64,000 nucleotides of DNA from JBPRGG01 sp051418075 (GCA_051418075.1 JBPRGG010000081.1:1-64000), one strand, 5' to 3'; shown: positions 41,375 to 50,987, counted from the stretch's first letter. The notes: generated by a model not told the origin, from the letters alone. Translations and numbers: made by a program.

Positions 41375-42271
41375 ATGAACAAAGAGCAGATCAGTGCGTT
41401 TTTTCAGACACTGCAGGATAATATCTGTCAGCAATTAGAAGAAATAGATGGTTCTGGTAAATTCAGAGAGGATAAATGGCAAAGGAAAGAAGGTGGTGGG
41501 GGAAAAACTCGGATATTTGCCCATGGAAACCTGATTGAAAAGGGAGGTGTTAACTATTCAGCAGTATTTGGAAAAACACCTGAAAAAATACTGACCGCGC
41601 TGCAATTAGCGCCATCTGATTTTTATGCTACCGGGATCAGCATTGTATTGCACCCCTTAAATCCTTGGGTTCCAATCATCCATATGAATCTTCGTTATTT
41701 TGAAATGTCAGAAGGGACAAAATGGTTTGGAGGAGGCATAGACCTCACACCACATTATATAGATAAAGTTGCGTCCAGGCATTTCCACCAGGATCTGAAA
41801 CAAATTTGTGACAGACATCATCCCTCCTATTACCCAAAGTTCAAAGAATGGGCTGATCATTATTTTTTTATAAAACACCGGGATGAAACCAGGGGCATTG
41901 GTGGTATATTTTTTGATCGGCTTTCTGCCCAATCTCATTCGGAAAAGGAGCAGATCTTTGCCTTTATTAAAGATGTAGGGCTTAACTTTGTACCAATTTA
42001 CCAAAAACAGGTTTCTGACAAGAGGTTTTCTGAATTTGGAGAAAAGGAAAAGCAATGGCAATATATTCGCAGAGGAAGGTATGTGGAATTTAACCTGGTG
42101 TGGGACAAAGGCACTAAATTTGGACTGGATACTGATGGCAGAACAGAATCAATTTTGATGAGTTTACCCCCACAGGCCCAATGGGAATATGATTTTACAC
42201 CAGCTTTGAATTCGGTTGAAGCCCATACACTCCGATATTTAAGAAAAGGTATTGATTGGATTAATGTTTAA
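41375..42271 (+). CDS. hemF: Oxygen-dependent coproporphyrinogen III oxidase
   Basis: HemF converts coproporphyrinogen III to protoporphyrinogen IX with oxygen. Signatures are KEGGGGKTRI (about 38), GISIVLHPLNPWVP, IHMNLRYFE, WFGGGIDLTPHY, and RGRYVEFNLVWDKGTKFGL. The length of 298 residues is normal. The presence of this aerobic enzyme indicates an oxygen-respiring host. It is sandwiched in a tight unit, 3 bp after tamL and overlapping the PAP2 gene by 8 bp. Confidence 0.97.
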   Translation: MNKEQISAFFQTLQDNICQQLEEIDGSGKFREDKWQRKEGGGGKTRIFAHGNLIEKGGVNYSAVFGKTPEKILTALQLAPSDFYATGISIVLHPLNPWVPIIHMNLRYFEMSEGTKWFGGGIDLTPHYIDKVASRHFHQDLKQICDRHHPSYYPKFKEWADHYFFIKHRDETRGIGGIFFDRLSAQSHSEKEQIFAFIKDVGLNFVPIYQKQVSDKRFSEFGEKEKQWQYIRRGRYVEFNLVWDKGTKFGLDTDGRTESILMSLPPQAQWEYDFTPALNSVEAHTLRYLRKGIDWINV

Positions 42272-42878
42272 CGCCTTGGAAAAACTGATAGAAAAACTCG
42301 AAACATTAGATCAACAAGTATTTCTCTGGTTAAATGGCTTCCATCATCCTTTAATGGATATCATTATGTTTTGGATCAGTAATAAGTATTTTTGGTTTCC
42401 TTTTTATGGGATCCTGCTTTTTTTCCTGATCTGGCATTACAAATGGCAATCCATACCGGTCATTTTGTCAATAGTTCTGGTAATTGTATTAGCTGACCAA
42501 TTCACTTCTTCATTTATGAAGCCATTTTTTGGTCGCTTACGTCCCTGCCATGATCCGGATATGATGTTTTCCATTCATCTAATAGGTTCCTGTGGGGGCC
42601 GGTTTGGTTTTGCCTCAGCGCATGCAGCCAATAGTTTTGGTCTGGCCACATTTTGCTATTTGCTTATGCATAAACAATTCATAAAAACGGGATACTTTTT
42701 TGTCTGGGCTCTTTTGGTATCATACAGCAGGATTTACCTGGGTGTGCATTACCTGGCAGATGTATTGATTGGCGCTGCATTAGGTGTCCTCTTTGCACTA
42801 ATAATCTTTCGTATTTTCCGATACTTCCAATTACGTATATGGCCTGAGGAATCTCCCCGGCAGACGATCCCCAAATAA
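42264..42878 (+). CDS. PAP2-superfamily membrane phosphatase
   Basis: This 204-residue protein is taken from the ATG at 42264, which overlaps the hemF stop; an earlier in-frame start at 42252 is unnecessary. It has about five transmembrane helices and the three PAP2 motifs: KPFFGRLRP (motif 1), FASAHAANS (motif 2, in place of PSGH) and SRIYLGVHYLADV (motif 3, catalytic His and Asp). Likely substrates are undecaprenyl pyrophosphate or lipid phosphates in the inner membrane. Confidence 0.92.
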   Translation: MFNALEKLIEKLETLDQQVFLWLNGFHHPLMDIIMFWISNKYFWFPFYGILLFFLIWHYKWQSIPVILSIVLVIVLADQFTSSFMKPFFGRLRPCHDPDMMFSIHLIGSCGGRFGFASAHAANSFGLATFCYLLMHKQFIKTGYFFVWALLVSYSRIYLGVHYLADVLIGAALGVLFALIIFRIFRYFQLRIWPEESPRQTIPK

Positions 42879-42879
42879 G

Positions 42880-43572
42880 CTACAGGAAATTCAGGCCATT
42901 AATAAAGTCATCCCGGTAAGATGCTCCAACAGGAATAATCTTGCTGCCAATAATAATGGAATTATCTTCCAAAGCCTCAATTTTTTGTGTATTCACAATG
43001 TAGGAGCGATGTACCCGACGGAAATAACTGGAGGGTAGCCTTTTTTCGATCCCTTTCATGGTATAATGAACGATGTGTTTTTTATTCGGAGTATGAAAAA
43101 TCACATAATCGGCCAAAGCTTCTACATATAAAATATCTGAGAGGTTCATCCTGATCATTTTTGATTCCGAACGCACATAAATATCTTTCTGCTTCTCATT
43201 TTGCTTTTGCAGGTTTTCAATATTCTTCCTGGCTTTATCCGTAGCAATTATAAACCTGCTGTATTCTACCGGTTTTACCAGGTAATCGGTGACACTTTTT
43301 TCAAAAGCCTCCACAGCATATTCCTGGGCTGAGGTAATCATGATGATCTCATAGTCTTCTTCCAGGGTCTTGATCAGGTCCATTCCTGTCATTTCCGGCA
43401 TTTCTACATCCAGGTATATTATATCTGTGTCACCTTCCTTGAGCAGGTTAGAGGCCTCAATAGCGCTTTGGCATTCATGTTGTAAATGAAGCTGATTGGT
43501 CTTTTCAATATAATGTTTGATGATGCTTCGGGACATTTCATCATCGTCAACTACCATACAATTTAAACTCAT
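42880..43572 (-). CDS. LytTR-type response regulator
   Basis: This 230-residue regulator has a receiver domain (phosphoacceptor D55 in IIYLDVEMPEMTG, lysine in YLVKPVEYS). A LytTR DNA-binding domain (about 130-230) carries VEALADYVIFHT, FRRVHRSYIVN and the closing SIIIGSKIIPVGASY. LytTR proteins bind direct repeats upstream of target genes. No sensor kinase is adjacent, so the partner must be elsewhere. It converges on the PAP2 gene with one base between stops. Confidence 0.94.
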   Translation of the reverse strand: MSLNCMVVDDDEMSRSIIKHYIEKTNQLHLQHECQSAIEASNLLKEGDTDIIYLDVEMPEMTGMDLIKTLEEDYEIIMITSAQEYAVEAFEKSVTDYLVKPVEYSRFIIATDKARKNIENLQKQNEKQKDIYVRSESKMIRMNLSDILYVEALADYVIFHTPNKKHIVHYTMKGIEKRLPSSYFRRVHRSYIVNTQKIEALEDNSIIIGSKIIPVGASYRDDFINGLNFL

Positions 43573-43695
43573 AGGGATTCTGTATTTCTTACACTGGTTG
43601 CTCCTAAATATAACATATTTTTTTTAATTTATTCGCCTATCCACCTTATCGTGTAAGAATCGGTCTTTTTTTTTATTATTGTGAAAAAATCGCTG

Positions 43696-44271
43696 ATGAA
43701 ATTAAAAAAGCCCTTGATCCTGGCTTCACAATCACCCAGACGCAAGCAGATAATGATGGAAGCAGGATTTGATTTTTCGGTAAAAACAATGGAAACCCGT
43801 GAAGCCTTCCCTTCTGAAATGGACCCGGTACAGGTCGCACCCTATTTAGCCCATCAAAAAGCAAGGCCATTTCTGGATAAGTACCCGGAATCACTGATAC
43901 TTACAGCTGATACAGTGGTAATCTGTCAGGAGCAGATCCTCAATAAACCCGACAACCTGGAAATGGCTTTTGAAATGCTAAACAGGCTTTCAGGCCAGGA
44001 ACACCAGGTAATTACCGGAGTGGCTTTGCTTGAACAGGGAAATATAACTACGTTCAAGGATACCACGACCGTGGTTTTTCGAAAACTGCTGCCCCAGGAG
44101 ATCAGCTTCTATGTTCAAACATACTTACCCCTGGACAAAGCCGGTGCCTATGGCATTCAGGAATGGATCGGAATGATTGGCATTGAGCAAATCCGGGGTT
44201 CATTTTATAATGTGATGGGATTACCCATACATAAAATATACCAGGAGTTGAAGCCCTATATACTTTATTAA
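43696..44271 (+). CDS. maf: Maf-family nucleotide pyrophosphatase
   Basis: This 191-residue protein is taken from the ATG at 43696 (MKLKKPLILASQSPRRKQIM); a GTG at 43681 would add five residues. Maf signatures are ILASQSPRRK near residue 8, the acidic ILTADTVVIC (D in the active site), QEHQVITGVAL, and DKAGAYGIQEW. Members hydrolyse dTTP, UTP or modified nucleotides to the monophosphate. The stop overlaps that of the convergent gene by four bases. Confidence 0.94.
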   Translation: MKLKKPLILASQSPRRKQIMMEAGFDFSVKTMETREAFPSEMDPVQVAPYLAHQKARPFLDKYPESLILTADTVVICQEQILNKPDNLEMAFEMLNRLSGQEHQVITGVALLEQGNITTFKDTTTVVFRKLLPQEISFYVQTYLPLDKAGAYGIQEWIGMIGIEQIRGSFYNVMGLPIHKIYQELKPYILY

Positions 44272-44687
44272 GCTTCATTTTGATAATTCCAAACCTCTTC
44301 CCTGCCCTTGCTGGTAACTAAGACCAACCTGAGTGGACTGGGTATCATGATCATTCTGACTATCTTATCCGGATGATCCTGACAATCTATGATCACGCCT
44401 TCACCTTCTTCCGCATCGTAGGAAACTTCTTTACCCTCCTGCTTCTGGTATTTATTAGCCAGATAAGCTGTGGGCAGCAACACCTGGCTTTGCGGACAGG
44501 TTTTTTGATGAACTTTTTTCAGGACATCTTCCAGGTAGGGTCCAAAATCTGAAATTAATTGATCTTCCAGTTCATGAACAGATTCCTCCAATTGATCATA
44601 GCGTGGATCGGCATAGTCCAACTGGCTTAATTTGATTTTTTTTTCGACAATTTCAACTATTGCCTGATTTAGTGCTTCTAGGTTCAT
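44268..44687 (-). CDS. Conserved hypothetical cytoplasmic protein
   Basis: This 139-residue acidic protein has a helical N-terminal half (ALNQAIVEIVEKKIKLSQLDY, LEESVHELEDQLISDFGPYLEDVL) and a beta-rich C-terminal half (GVIIDCQDHPDKIVRMIMIPSPLRLVLVTSKG). I recognise no named family. It overlaps maf tail to tail and is divergent from the phosphohexomutase gene. There is no signal peptide or membrane segment. Confidence 0.6.
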   Translation of the reverse strand: MNLEALNQAIVEIVEKKIKLSQLDYADPRYDQLEESVHELEDQLISDFGPYLEDVLKKVHQKTCPQSQVLLPTAYLANKYQKQEGKEVSYDAEEGEGVIIDCQDHPDKIVRMIMIPSPLRLVLVTSKGREEVWNYQNEA

Positions 44688-44850
44688 ATTAATAAAAAAG
44701 ACACTTCTGAGTAAAAAATAAAACGATTATGTTTTGAAACCGTAAATTAATTTTTTAAAAATTCAGAATCAACTATTTTTACAAATAATTGGAAAATATG
44801 TGAGTCAAGCTCTTTCCAATCAATTTTTTAAAATACAAACTAAAAATTAT

Positions 44851-46581
44851 ATGGATAATTTAATTAAAGAAAAAGCTGAAAAATGGTTAAGCAGCAATAT
44901 TGATCAGGAATCCAGGCAAAAAATCGAAACCCTGTTATCGGATTCAGATTCCACTGAATTGGTTGATGCATTTTACAAAGATCTTGAATTTGGCACCGGC
45001 GGATTACGGGGCATTATGGGAGTTGGCTCTAACCGAATCAACAAATATACTATTGGTATGGCTACGCAGGGACTTAGCAATTACCTGAAAAGGGTATACC
45101 CTAAACAGGAAGTGAAAGTAGCCATTGCCCATGACAGCAGAAATAACAGCCAATTTTTTGCGGAAACCACGGCCACAGTTTTTTCAGCCAATGGAATAAA
45201 AGTTTACTTTTTTGAGAGTCTGCGTCCCACCCCTGAATTATCATTTGCCATTCGACATCTGAAATGTCACAGTGGGGTGGTTTTAACTGCATCACATAAT
45301 CCCAAAGAATATAATGGTTACAAGGCTTACTGGAATGATGGCGGACAGCTCATTCCTCCTCACGACAAAAATGTGATTGAAGAAGTTGCCAAAATCAAAG
45401 ATATTAATGAAGTAAAATTTGAAAAAAATAAATCCCTGATTGAAACCATCGGGGAAAATATAGATGAGGCTTACCTGAAAAAAGCCTTGTCCTTATCAGA
45501 AGCCAGACAAGCCATCAGCAATCAAAAAGATCTCAGGATCATTTATACCCCCATTCATGGGTCTGGTGTTACATTGTTGCCCAAAGTACTATCCCGCATG
45601 GGTTTTACCAATGTAACGGTACTGGCAGAACAAGCTGAACCCGATGGCAATTTCCCTACTGTAGTATATCCAAATCCTGAAGAGCCGGCAGCCCTGGACC
45701 TGGCCCTGAAAAAAGCAGAAGAAATTCAAGCAGACCTGATCCTTGGCACAGATCCGGATGCAGACCGGGTTGGAATTGCAGTAAGAAATCATCACGGAAA
45801 ATTTCAACTATTGAATGGAAACCAAACTGGTAGTCTGCTCATCTATTATATGTTAAAAAAATGGCAGGAAAATGGCAAACTGGATGGTCAACAGTATGTA
45901 GTAAAAACAATAGTGACCACAGATATCATAGAAAAAATAGCCCAATTCTTTGAAGTGGATTGCTACAATACCTTAACCGGATTTAAATATATCGCTGAGA
46001 TCATCAAAAACCTGGAAAATCAAAAGACTTTCATTGCCGGTGGGGAAGAAAGTTATGGCTATCTGGTGGGTGATTTTGTCAGGGATAAGGATGCTATTAT
46101 ATCCAGTGCCATGATTGCCGAAATGGTTGCATATGCCAAGGATAATGGGCAAAGTTTGTTTGATATGTTATTGGAAATGTATCAAAAATTTGGATTCTAC
46201 AAAGAAAGCCTGATTTCTATTACCAAAAAAGGAAAAGAAGGGGAAGAAGCCATTCAGAAAATGATGCTTGACCTGAGGAATGATCCGCCGGCCAAGATCA
46301 ATGGTGCCAAACTGGTGAAAATGATTGATTATCAAAAACAAGTAAGTAAAGACTTTAATACCGGGAAAGAAGCGCTGGTTGAACTACCCAAATCAAATGT
46401 GCTTCAGTTTTTCACTGAGGATGGCAGCAAGATTTCAGCCAGGCCCTCAGGAACCGAGCCCAAAATCAAGTTTTATTTTAGTGTGAATGAGCCATTGGAG
46501 CATAATAATGACTTTGATAAAGTATCGGAGAAATTAGATCAAAAGATTAAGGACATAATTGCTGATCTTCACTTAAAATAA
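44851..46581 (+). CDS. Phosphoglucomutase/phosphomannomutase
   Basis: This 576-residue alpha-D-phosphohexomutase is taken from the ATG at 44851 (MDNLIKEKAEKWL); a GTG at 44800 is in frame but adds an unneeded leader. Conserved segments are GTGGLRGIMG near residue 50, the phosphoserine loop LTASHNPKEYNGYK, the metal-binding DPDADRVGIA, GGEESYGYLVG for the sugar, and RPSGTEPKIKFY for the phosphate. It interconverts hexose 1- and 6-phosphates in glycogen or cell-surface sugar metabolism. A strong terminator follows. Confidence 0.95.
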   Translation: MDNLIKEKAEKWLSSNIDQESRQKIETLLSDSDSTELVDAFYKDLEFGTGGLRGIMGVGSNRINKYTIGMATQGLSNYLKRVYPKQEVKVAIAHDSRNNSQFFAETTATVFSANGIKVYFFESLRPTPELSFAIRHLKCHSGVVLTASHNPKEYNGYKAYWNDGGQLIPPHDKNVIEEVAKIKDINEVKFEKNKSLIETIGENIDEAYLKKALSLSEARQAISNQKDLRIIYTPIHGSGVTLLPKVLSRMGFTNVTVLAEQAEPDGNFPTVVYPNPEEPAALDLALKKAEEIQADLILGTDPDADRVGIAVRNHHGKFQLLNGNQTGSLLIYYMLKKWQENGKLDGQQYVVKTIVTTDIIEKIAQFFEVDCYNTLTGFKYIAEIIKNLENQKTFIAGGEESYGYLVGDFVRDKDAIISSAMIAEMVAYAKDNGQSLFDMLLEMYQKFGFYKESLISITKKGKEGEEAIQKMMLDLRNDPPAKINGAKLVKMIDYQKQVSKDFNTGKEALVELPKSNVLQFFTEDGSKISARPSGTEPKIKFYFSVNEPLEHNNDFDKVSEKLDQKIKDIIADLHLK

Positions 46582-46927
46582 ATATTCAAGCCGTTTGAAT
46601 AAAAGCACCAGGAGCACCTTTCCCGGTGCTTTTTTGTTTGATAGTTAAAGTAAGTGATATTTTCCCTTTGGCTCTTTTTTATCTATACAATTAAGCAATC
46701 CATTGGCAGGTTGATAGGCGGTGTACCAAACTGCAATGGCTCAGAAGGTAAAATTAATGGTCAAAAACAATGAATTTAAGTTGATAAAAGCCCTCAAAAT
46801 ATTCTATATATCCATGTACATAGTCTTAAAAATCAGGTAATTTCGTACAAAAGGTCAATACAAGGAGTTTACAAGCGTTTATCGATCTGCCAAACTCAGG
46901 TTACCTGAAAATTCTGATACTATAAAT
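46582..46927. other. Intergenic stretch with terminator
   Basis: This 346 bp gap holds the terminator of the phosphohexomutase gene (46601-46636). Near 46838 lies TAATTTCG, which is one base from a -7 box for the downstream membrane-protein gene. Nothing else is recognised. Confidence 0.4.
46601..46636 (+). terminator. Rho-independent terminator of phosphohexomutase gene
   Basis: AAAAGCACC pairs with GGTGCTTTT across a 15-base loop, or AGCACC with GGTGCT across a 6-base loop. A T-run follows. It sits 20 bp after the stop. Confidence 0.85.
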
Positions 46928-47431
46928 ATGAAGAACATAACCCTATCCATCTTTTTTTTAATCCTCATTACACCCTGTTCTTATGGCCAGCAGATTAAAT
47001 ATAAACAGGTTAAAGATCAATACAGTCTTTCAGAATATAACCCAAAGGCCTTGCAGAACCCTAAATATTCGCCTATGGCGGCCAGTATTATGAACTTTTA
47101 TTTGCCTGGTCTCGGTCATTTTTATGTGGCTGAGCCAGGCCGGGGGCTGTTGTTTTTTGGTGGCGAAATGTTGTCAGCAGGCTTTTTCGTTACCGGATTA
47201 GTTACTGTGTTGACTGGAGAAGTTGATTATGGCTATACATTAATGATTGCAGGAGCCGGAGCCGCTGGTGTCATTCTGGTTACATCAATATGGGATGTAG
47301 TGAAAGTGGCCAAAATAAAAAATATGGCCATTGATGACTGGAAAAATCAAACTATCTCTATTCAAATTCAACCTTATTTGGATACCGGGATTCATTTTTC
47401 CGGAGGGCTAACTACTTTAATTACTTTTTAG
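46928..47431 (+). CDS. Small membrane protein (DUF5683-like)
   Basis: This 167-residue protein has a signal peptide (about 1-21, ending SYGQ). The pattern SPMAASIMNFYLPGLGHFYVAEPGRGLLFFGGEM near residues 48-80 matches DUF5683/TM2-like Bacteroidota proteins. Two further hydrophobic segments follow (AGFFVTGLVTVL, LMIAGAGAAGVILVTSIWDVV). The YLPGLGHFY motif is typical of small proteins with paired membrane helices. Function is unknown. It stands alone between a terminator and the minus-strand cupin unit. Confidence 0.6.
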   Translation: MKNITLSIFFLILITPCSYGQQIKYKQVKDQYSLSEYNPKALQNPKYSPMAASIMNFYLPGLGHFYVAEPGRGLLFFGGEMLSAGFFVTGLVTVLTGEVDYGYTLMIAGAGAAGVILVTSIWDVVKVAKIKNMAIDDWKNQTISIQIQPYLDTGIHFSGGLTTLITF

Positions 47432-47598
47432 CTCCTTTCAACCAACAGATTGCCAGCCTGCCTAACATGTTGATTTTTTTCACTCTTCCAGGTATTTCCA
47501 TAAAATCTTCAAAACCCCTTGAATTTCGGCAGGGATAGCTAAAATAGGCTTTTAAGGCTGACTAAAAGGATTTCTCTGTTTATTTATGGAGATATTAT

Positions 47599-48084
47599 TT
47601 ATTCAATATCATTATAAACTTCATCTGTAACAGGTTGAAGCCAAACCACACCACCTTCATCCATATTAAGACTTATTGCAATGTGGCCAAATTCACTATC
47701 AGCTGTTGCGCCATGCCAGTGCTCCAGGTTTCTTGGAATTTCCACTACATCACCTTTTTGCAATAACCTGGCCGGCTTTCCTTTAGACTGATAATACCCT
47801 TTTCCTGAAGTTACCAGCAGTAGTTGTCCTCCCGGATGTGAGTGCCAATGGGTTCTGGCTTTGGGTTCAAAAGTTACATTGCCAAAACGGGCATGCAGTG
47901 TACTATCATTGGCACCCATCATCTGCAACCATACTGTTCCTGTAAAGTTTTCACTGTCTGTTTTTTTCCCTTTTGGGAAAACTGTTTCACTTTGTCCTGT
48001 TTTTTCTTCCGCATGCTTTTCCGGATTACAACCGGCCACCAGTATGATCAGAAAAAGTATGCAGTATTGAAAAATATTTTTCAT
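47599..48084 (-). CDS. Cupin-domain lipoprotein
   Basis: This 161-residue protein has a lipoprotein leader (ILVAGC, Cys19). The single cupin domain (about 60-150) contains HWHSHPGGQLLLVTSGKG (three metal-ligand histidines and a Gln), GDVVEIPRNLEHWHGAT and FGHIAIS. Periplasmic cupins of this type often accompany carboxymuconolactone-decarboxylase-like proteins, as here. It is the last gene of the six-gene unit. Enzymatic role is unknown. Confidence 0.88.
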   Translation of the reverse strand: MKNIFQYCILFLIILVAGCNPEKHAEEKTGQSETVFPKGKKTDSENFTGTVWLQMMGANDSTLHARFGNVTFEPKARTHWHSHPGGQLLLVTSGKGYYQSKGKPARLLQKGDVVEIPRNLEHWHGATADSEFGHIAISLNMDEGGVVWLQPVTDEVYNDIE

Positions 48085-48124
48085 ATCCGTTTAAATAGTT
48101 TTTAATTAGTTTGCAATGTTTGCA

Positions 48125-48853
48125 TTATCTGCTGAGTACCTCATATAAAACAGCCTGAGCGTGATCGGCTAATTTTTCACCAGCCGTTATCTTTATGATT
48201 TTTATAAATTCATGCAACTGTTCAGGGGCTAAGCCAAGGTTCAGACAAATTGCCAAATGGGAATGAAGCATGGGTTCAACCCCTCCAATACTGCTAAGGA
48301 CCGATATAGTGACTAATTCCCGTTCAGCAAAAGTCAGTACATCACGTTCAAAAATATCTGAAAAAAGGTGTTCTTTCAAAAAAACTTCAATGATCGGTGT
48401 AAAAGCAGCATAACCACTTGGTGGCCCGGTCAACGGCCTTCCAATCAATGCTTCCAGGTTCTCTTTCCCTTGTTCATATTTACTTTGATCATCATCTATG
48501 GGCGAAGCTCCGGGCCCTTCTTTATCAGTGATCCCCTTTGCTTTACGTTCATCAAGTACATCCATAAAGGTCTGTAACCCCCGGATACTACGGGGAAATC
48601 CACAATAGGCATAAAGATGTACCATGACTTCTTTGATCTCATTGATGGTTAATCCCCCATCCAGCCCTTTTTTCAAAGCCGGTTTTAAGGCTGACAACTT
48701 ACCCTGGGCTGCATAAGAGGCAATGGGTATAATACTTTGCTGCCTTTCTGTAAATGGCGGATCAGTAGAGGCTTTACTTTGTCCATAAAGGCTCTGGGAA
48801 AAGCCACTTAAAATAGTTAATCCAAGAAATACTTTTATCATCCAATTATTCAT
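48125..48853 (-). CDS. Carboxymuconolactone decarboxylase-like secreted protein
   Basis: This 242-residue protein has a signal peptide (about 1-24) and two CMD/AhpD-type repeats. The first has INEIKEVMVHLYAYCGFPRSI. The second has FAERELVTISVLSS, PMLHSHLAICLNLGLAPEQL and EFIKIIKITAG. The usual AhpD CxxC pair is not present, as only one cysteine lies in the first motif, so peroxidase activity of the AhpD kind is doubtful. It probably acts with the adjacent cupin lipoprotein on a small oxidised or aromatic compound. Confidence 0.85.
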   Translation of the reverse strand: MNNWMIKVFLGLTILSGFSQSLYGQSKASTDPPFTERQQSIIPIASYAAQGKLSALKPALKKGLDGGLTINEIKEVMVHLYAYCGFPRSIRGLQTFMDVLDERKAKGITDKEGPGASPIDDDQSKYEQGKENLEALIGRPLTGPPSGYAAFTPIIEVFLKEHLFSDIFERDVLTFAERELVTISVLSSIGGVEPMLHSHLAICLNLGLAPEQLHEFIKIIKITAGEKLADHAQAVLYEVLSR

Positions 48854-48921
48854 GGTATAAACTTTATATTTCCATTTTTCATAATCTGATTTTCAATTTC
48901 TTTTACCATTGAAGGATCTTA

Positions 48922-49362
48922 TTAATCACGTGTAAATAGCTTTGTAAATGACAAAGATCCCAGTTTCCATGATCCGTCTTGCTTTACATAAACTTCTGTG
49001 ACTTCAAATGGATTGGTGACTTCATTTCCACCAACTTCAGCCAGCAAATCAATTCTGTTTAACAGAATAGCAGTATTATCCATTATTTGTACCGATACTT
49101 GGTGGATGTCGGCATTTTTGTACCAGATCCGGCCGCTTTCTATTACATCCAACTCGCGCTCTTTTCCCCATGATCCTCCCATATGCACAAAAACTGATTT
49201 TTCATGAAAAAGATCGTCCAGTTTATGTACATTTTTATCGGCCATCCACTGCCACTTGTCCTGGGAAAGATTAATAATTTCCTGTTCAGCCTCGGTATTT
49301 TGGGCCAGAGACCATTGTAAATTCATAATGACCAGAAAAAGCAAAAAAATTAATTTTTTCAT
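48922..49362 (-). CDS. NTF2-like (DUF4440) secreted protein, copy A
   Basis: This 146-residue protein has a signal peptide (ending SLAQ) and an NTF2-like cone fold: QEIINLSQDKWQWMADKNV, LFHEKSVFVHMGG, ELDVIESGRIWYKNAD, ILLNRIDLLAEVGGNEVTN and VTEVYVKQDGSWKL. The family includes dehydratases and small-molecule binders. It is a clear paralogue of the neighbour at 49454, so the pair arose by tandem duplication. Both copies keep the core residues but differ at the C-terminus. Confidence 0.85.
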   Translation of the reverse strand: MKKLIFLLFLVIMNLQWSLAQNTEAEQEIINLSQDKWQWMADKNVHKLDDLFHEKSVFVHMGGSWGKERELDVIESGRIWYKNADIHQVSVQIMDNTAILLNRIDLLAEVGGNEVTNPFEVTEVYVKQDGSWKLGSLSFTKLFTRD

Positions 49363-49453
49363 ATTGACAATTATTTATATCTGTGAAATTGGAAAATTTT
49401 ATAAATTTTGATTTTAACATAATGGTGTGGCAACTTCTAAATAGTTGAAGATC

Positions 49454-49906
49454 CTAATGTTCAATGCTATGCGTATCCCTAACACTACTAAATGTCAGAT
49501 CTAACAATTTCCAAGCATTGGCTTGTTTTTTATAAATTTCGGTAACGGTAAATTGATTCGACACCTCATTACCCCGAACCATAGCCAAAAGTGTAATTCG
49601 GTTCCATAGAATAGCCGTATCGTCAAATATTTCTACCACCACATCATGAACATCAGCCTTTTTGTACCAAATTCTCCCGGTCTTAATGATATCAAGTTCC
49701 TCAGCTTTATTCCAGGTTCCACTCATATGAACAAATTTTGACCTGTCGTGAAAAAGTGTAGCAAGCTGGTCCACATTCTTGTCTGCCATCCATTGCCATT
49801 TCTGTTGAGAAAGATTCATAATTTCCTGTTCAACCTCAGCGTGTTGTGCGATTAAATTCGGAGCGATGAATAAAATCATTAGTGCTCCTTCTAAAATTTT
49901 TCTCAT
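49454..49906 (-). CDS. NTF2-like (DUF4440) secreted protein, copy B
   Basis: This 150-residue paralogue of the gene at 48922 keeps QKWQWMADKNV, LFHDRSKFVHMSG, ELDIIKTGRIWYK, WNRITLLAMVRGNEVSN and VTEIYKKQANAWKL. A signal peptide ends near NLIAQ. It starts 28 bp after the stop of the alpha/beta hydrolase gene, consistent with one transcript. The substrate is unknown. Confidence 0.85.
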   Translation of the reverse strand: MRKILEGALMILFIAPNLIAQHAEVEQEIMNLSQQKWQWMADKNVDQLATLFHDRSKFVHMSGTWNKAEELDIIKTGRIWYKKADVHDVVVEIFDDTAILWNRITLLAMVRGNEVSNQFTVTEIYKKQANAWKLLDLTFSSVRDTHSIEH

Positions 49907-49934
49907 ATCTTTTATGGTATTGAATTAACTTGGT

Positions 49935-50987
49935 TTACAAATATTTATCAAAGAATTCATCGAGTTTTTTTATAGCCTGATCTACATATTCAGGAACATA
50001 ATAGGTTTCAATATGGGTAGCGCCTGCAATCAGGAATAATTCTTTTGCTTTTGTTCCTGTAGCCAGGTTAAATGCCCGGTCTGTCATGTAAAAGGTATCG
50101 GCTTTGCTTCCAGCCATCATCAACAAAGGCTGATTGATCAGGTCCATATTTGTGGCTGCATCAAATGCCATCAGATCGAGTAAACTGCTCATGGTATACC
50201 GGAATGTGGAATTTGGATGTGAATGGGTTTTGTGGTAGTAATAATGTCCTTCTCGATACAAATCAAAGGGCATTTTGTCTGCCATTTCATCGGTTATTTC
50301 TGTACTGGCAGCATAAAGTACCTCCCCGCCTGCCGCTTCCAGGGCACGTGCTTTAGATGCCATTTCTAATCTTTCCTGAATGCTGGAAAGCTGCGAATTC
50401 ATAAATCCGTTGCGTCTTACCTCTCCGGAATTAAACATGCTCAGGATGGCCACAGCTTTAAATCGTTTATCAGTTTGAGCTGCCTTTAAGGAATAACCGC
50501 CACCGCCACATATGCCTAATAAACCCAGGCGATCTGTATTTCCACCTTCATATTGTATAATGAAATCAGCCATTCCGCGAATGTCCTCAATCCGATTGGC
50601 TGGCTTATCCACATTACGTGGTTCACCCCCACTGGCACCCTGGTAAGATGCATCGGCCGCAATAGAGATATACCCTAATTCAGCCAAACGCTGAGCATAC
50701 AACCCGGCTACCTGCTCTTTGACACCACCATTGGGATGAGCTACTACTGCCGTCGGATAAAGCTTTGATGGGACATAATTTGCCGGTGTGTAAACATTGG
50801 CTGCCACATCAAGGCCATTCAGCTTATATTTTACAGGATGAATATTCACCTTTCCCGGCACATTTTCACTAATGGCACCCTGATAAACCAGACCAAATGG
50901 ATTGCTGACCTTATTTTGGCCTTGTATATATAGACTCATTGGCATAATATAAATGATCAACGTGATTTTTAATATGCTTCTTTTCAT
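49935..50987 (-). CDS. Secreted alpha/beta hydrolase with Cys nucleophile motif
   Basis: This 350-residue protein is taken from the ATG at 50987 (MKRSILKITLIIYIMPMSLYIQG), which gives a signal peptide; a longer frame from 51035 is less likely. Landmarks are the oxyanion region VVAHPNGG, YISIAADASYQGASGG and the nucleophile elbow GLLGICGGGGYSLKAA. Cys160 stands there in place of the usual Ser, as in dienelactone hydrolases. The acid/His part lies in MMAGSKADTFYM and AGATHIETYYV. The substrate is not known. The gene follows a second hydrolase by about 55 bp. Confidence 0.88.
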   Translation of the reverse strand: MKRSILKITLIIYIMPMSLYIQGQNKVSNPFGLVYQGAISENVPGKVNIHPVKYKLNGLDVAANVYTPANYVPSKLYPTAVVAHPNGGVKEQVAGLYAQRLAELGYISIAADASYQGASGGEPRNVDKPANRIEDIRGMADFIIQYEGGNTDRLGLLGICGGGGYSLKAAQTDKRFKAVAILSMFNSGEVRRNGFMNSQLSSIQERLEMASKARALEAAGGEVLYAASTEITDEMADKMPFDLYREGHYYYHKTHSHPNSTFRYTMSSLLDLMAFDAATNMDLINQPLLMMAGSKADTFYMTDRAFNLATGTKAKELFLIAGATHIETYYVPEYVDQAIKKLDEFFDKYL

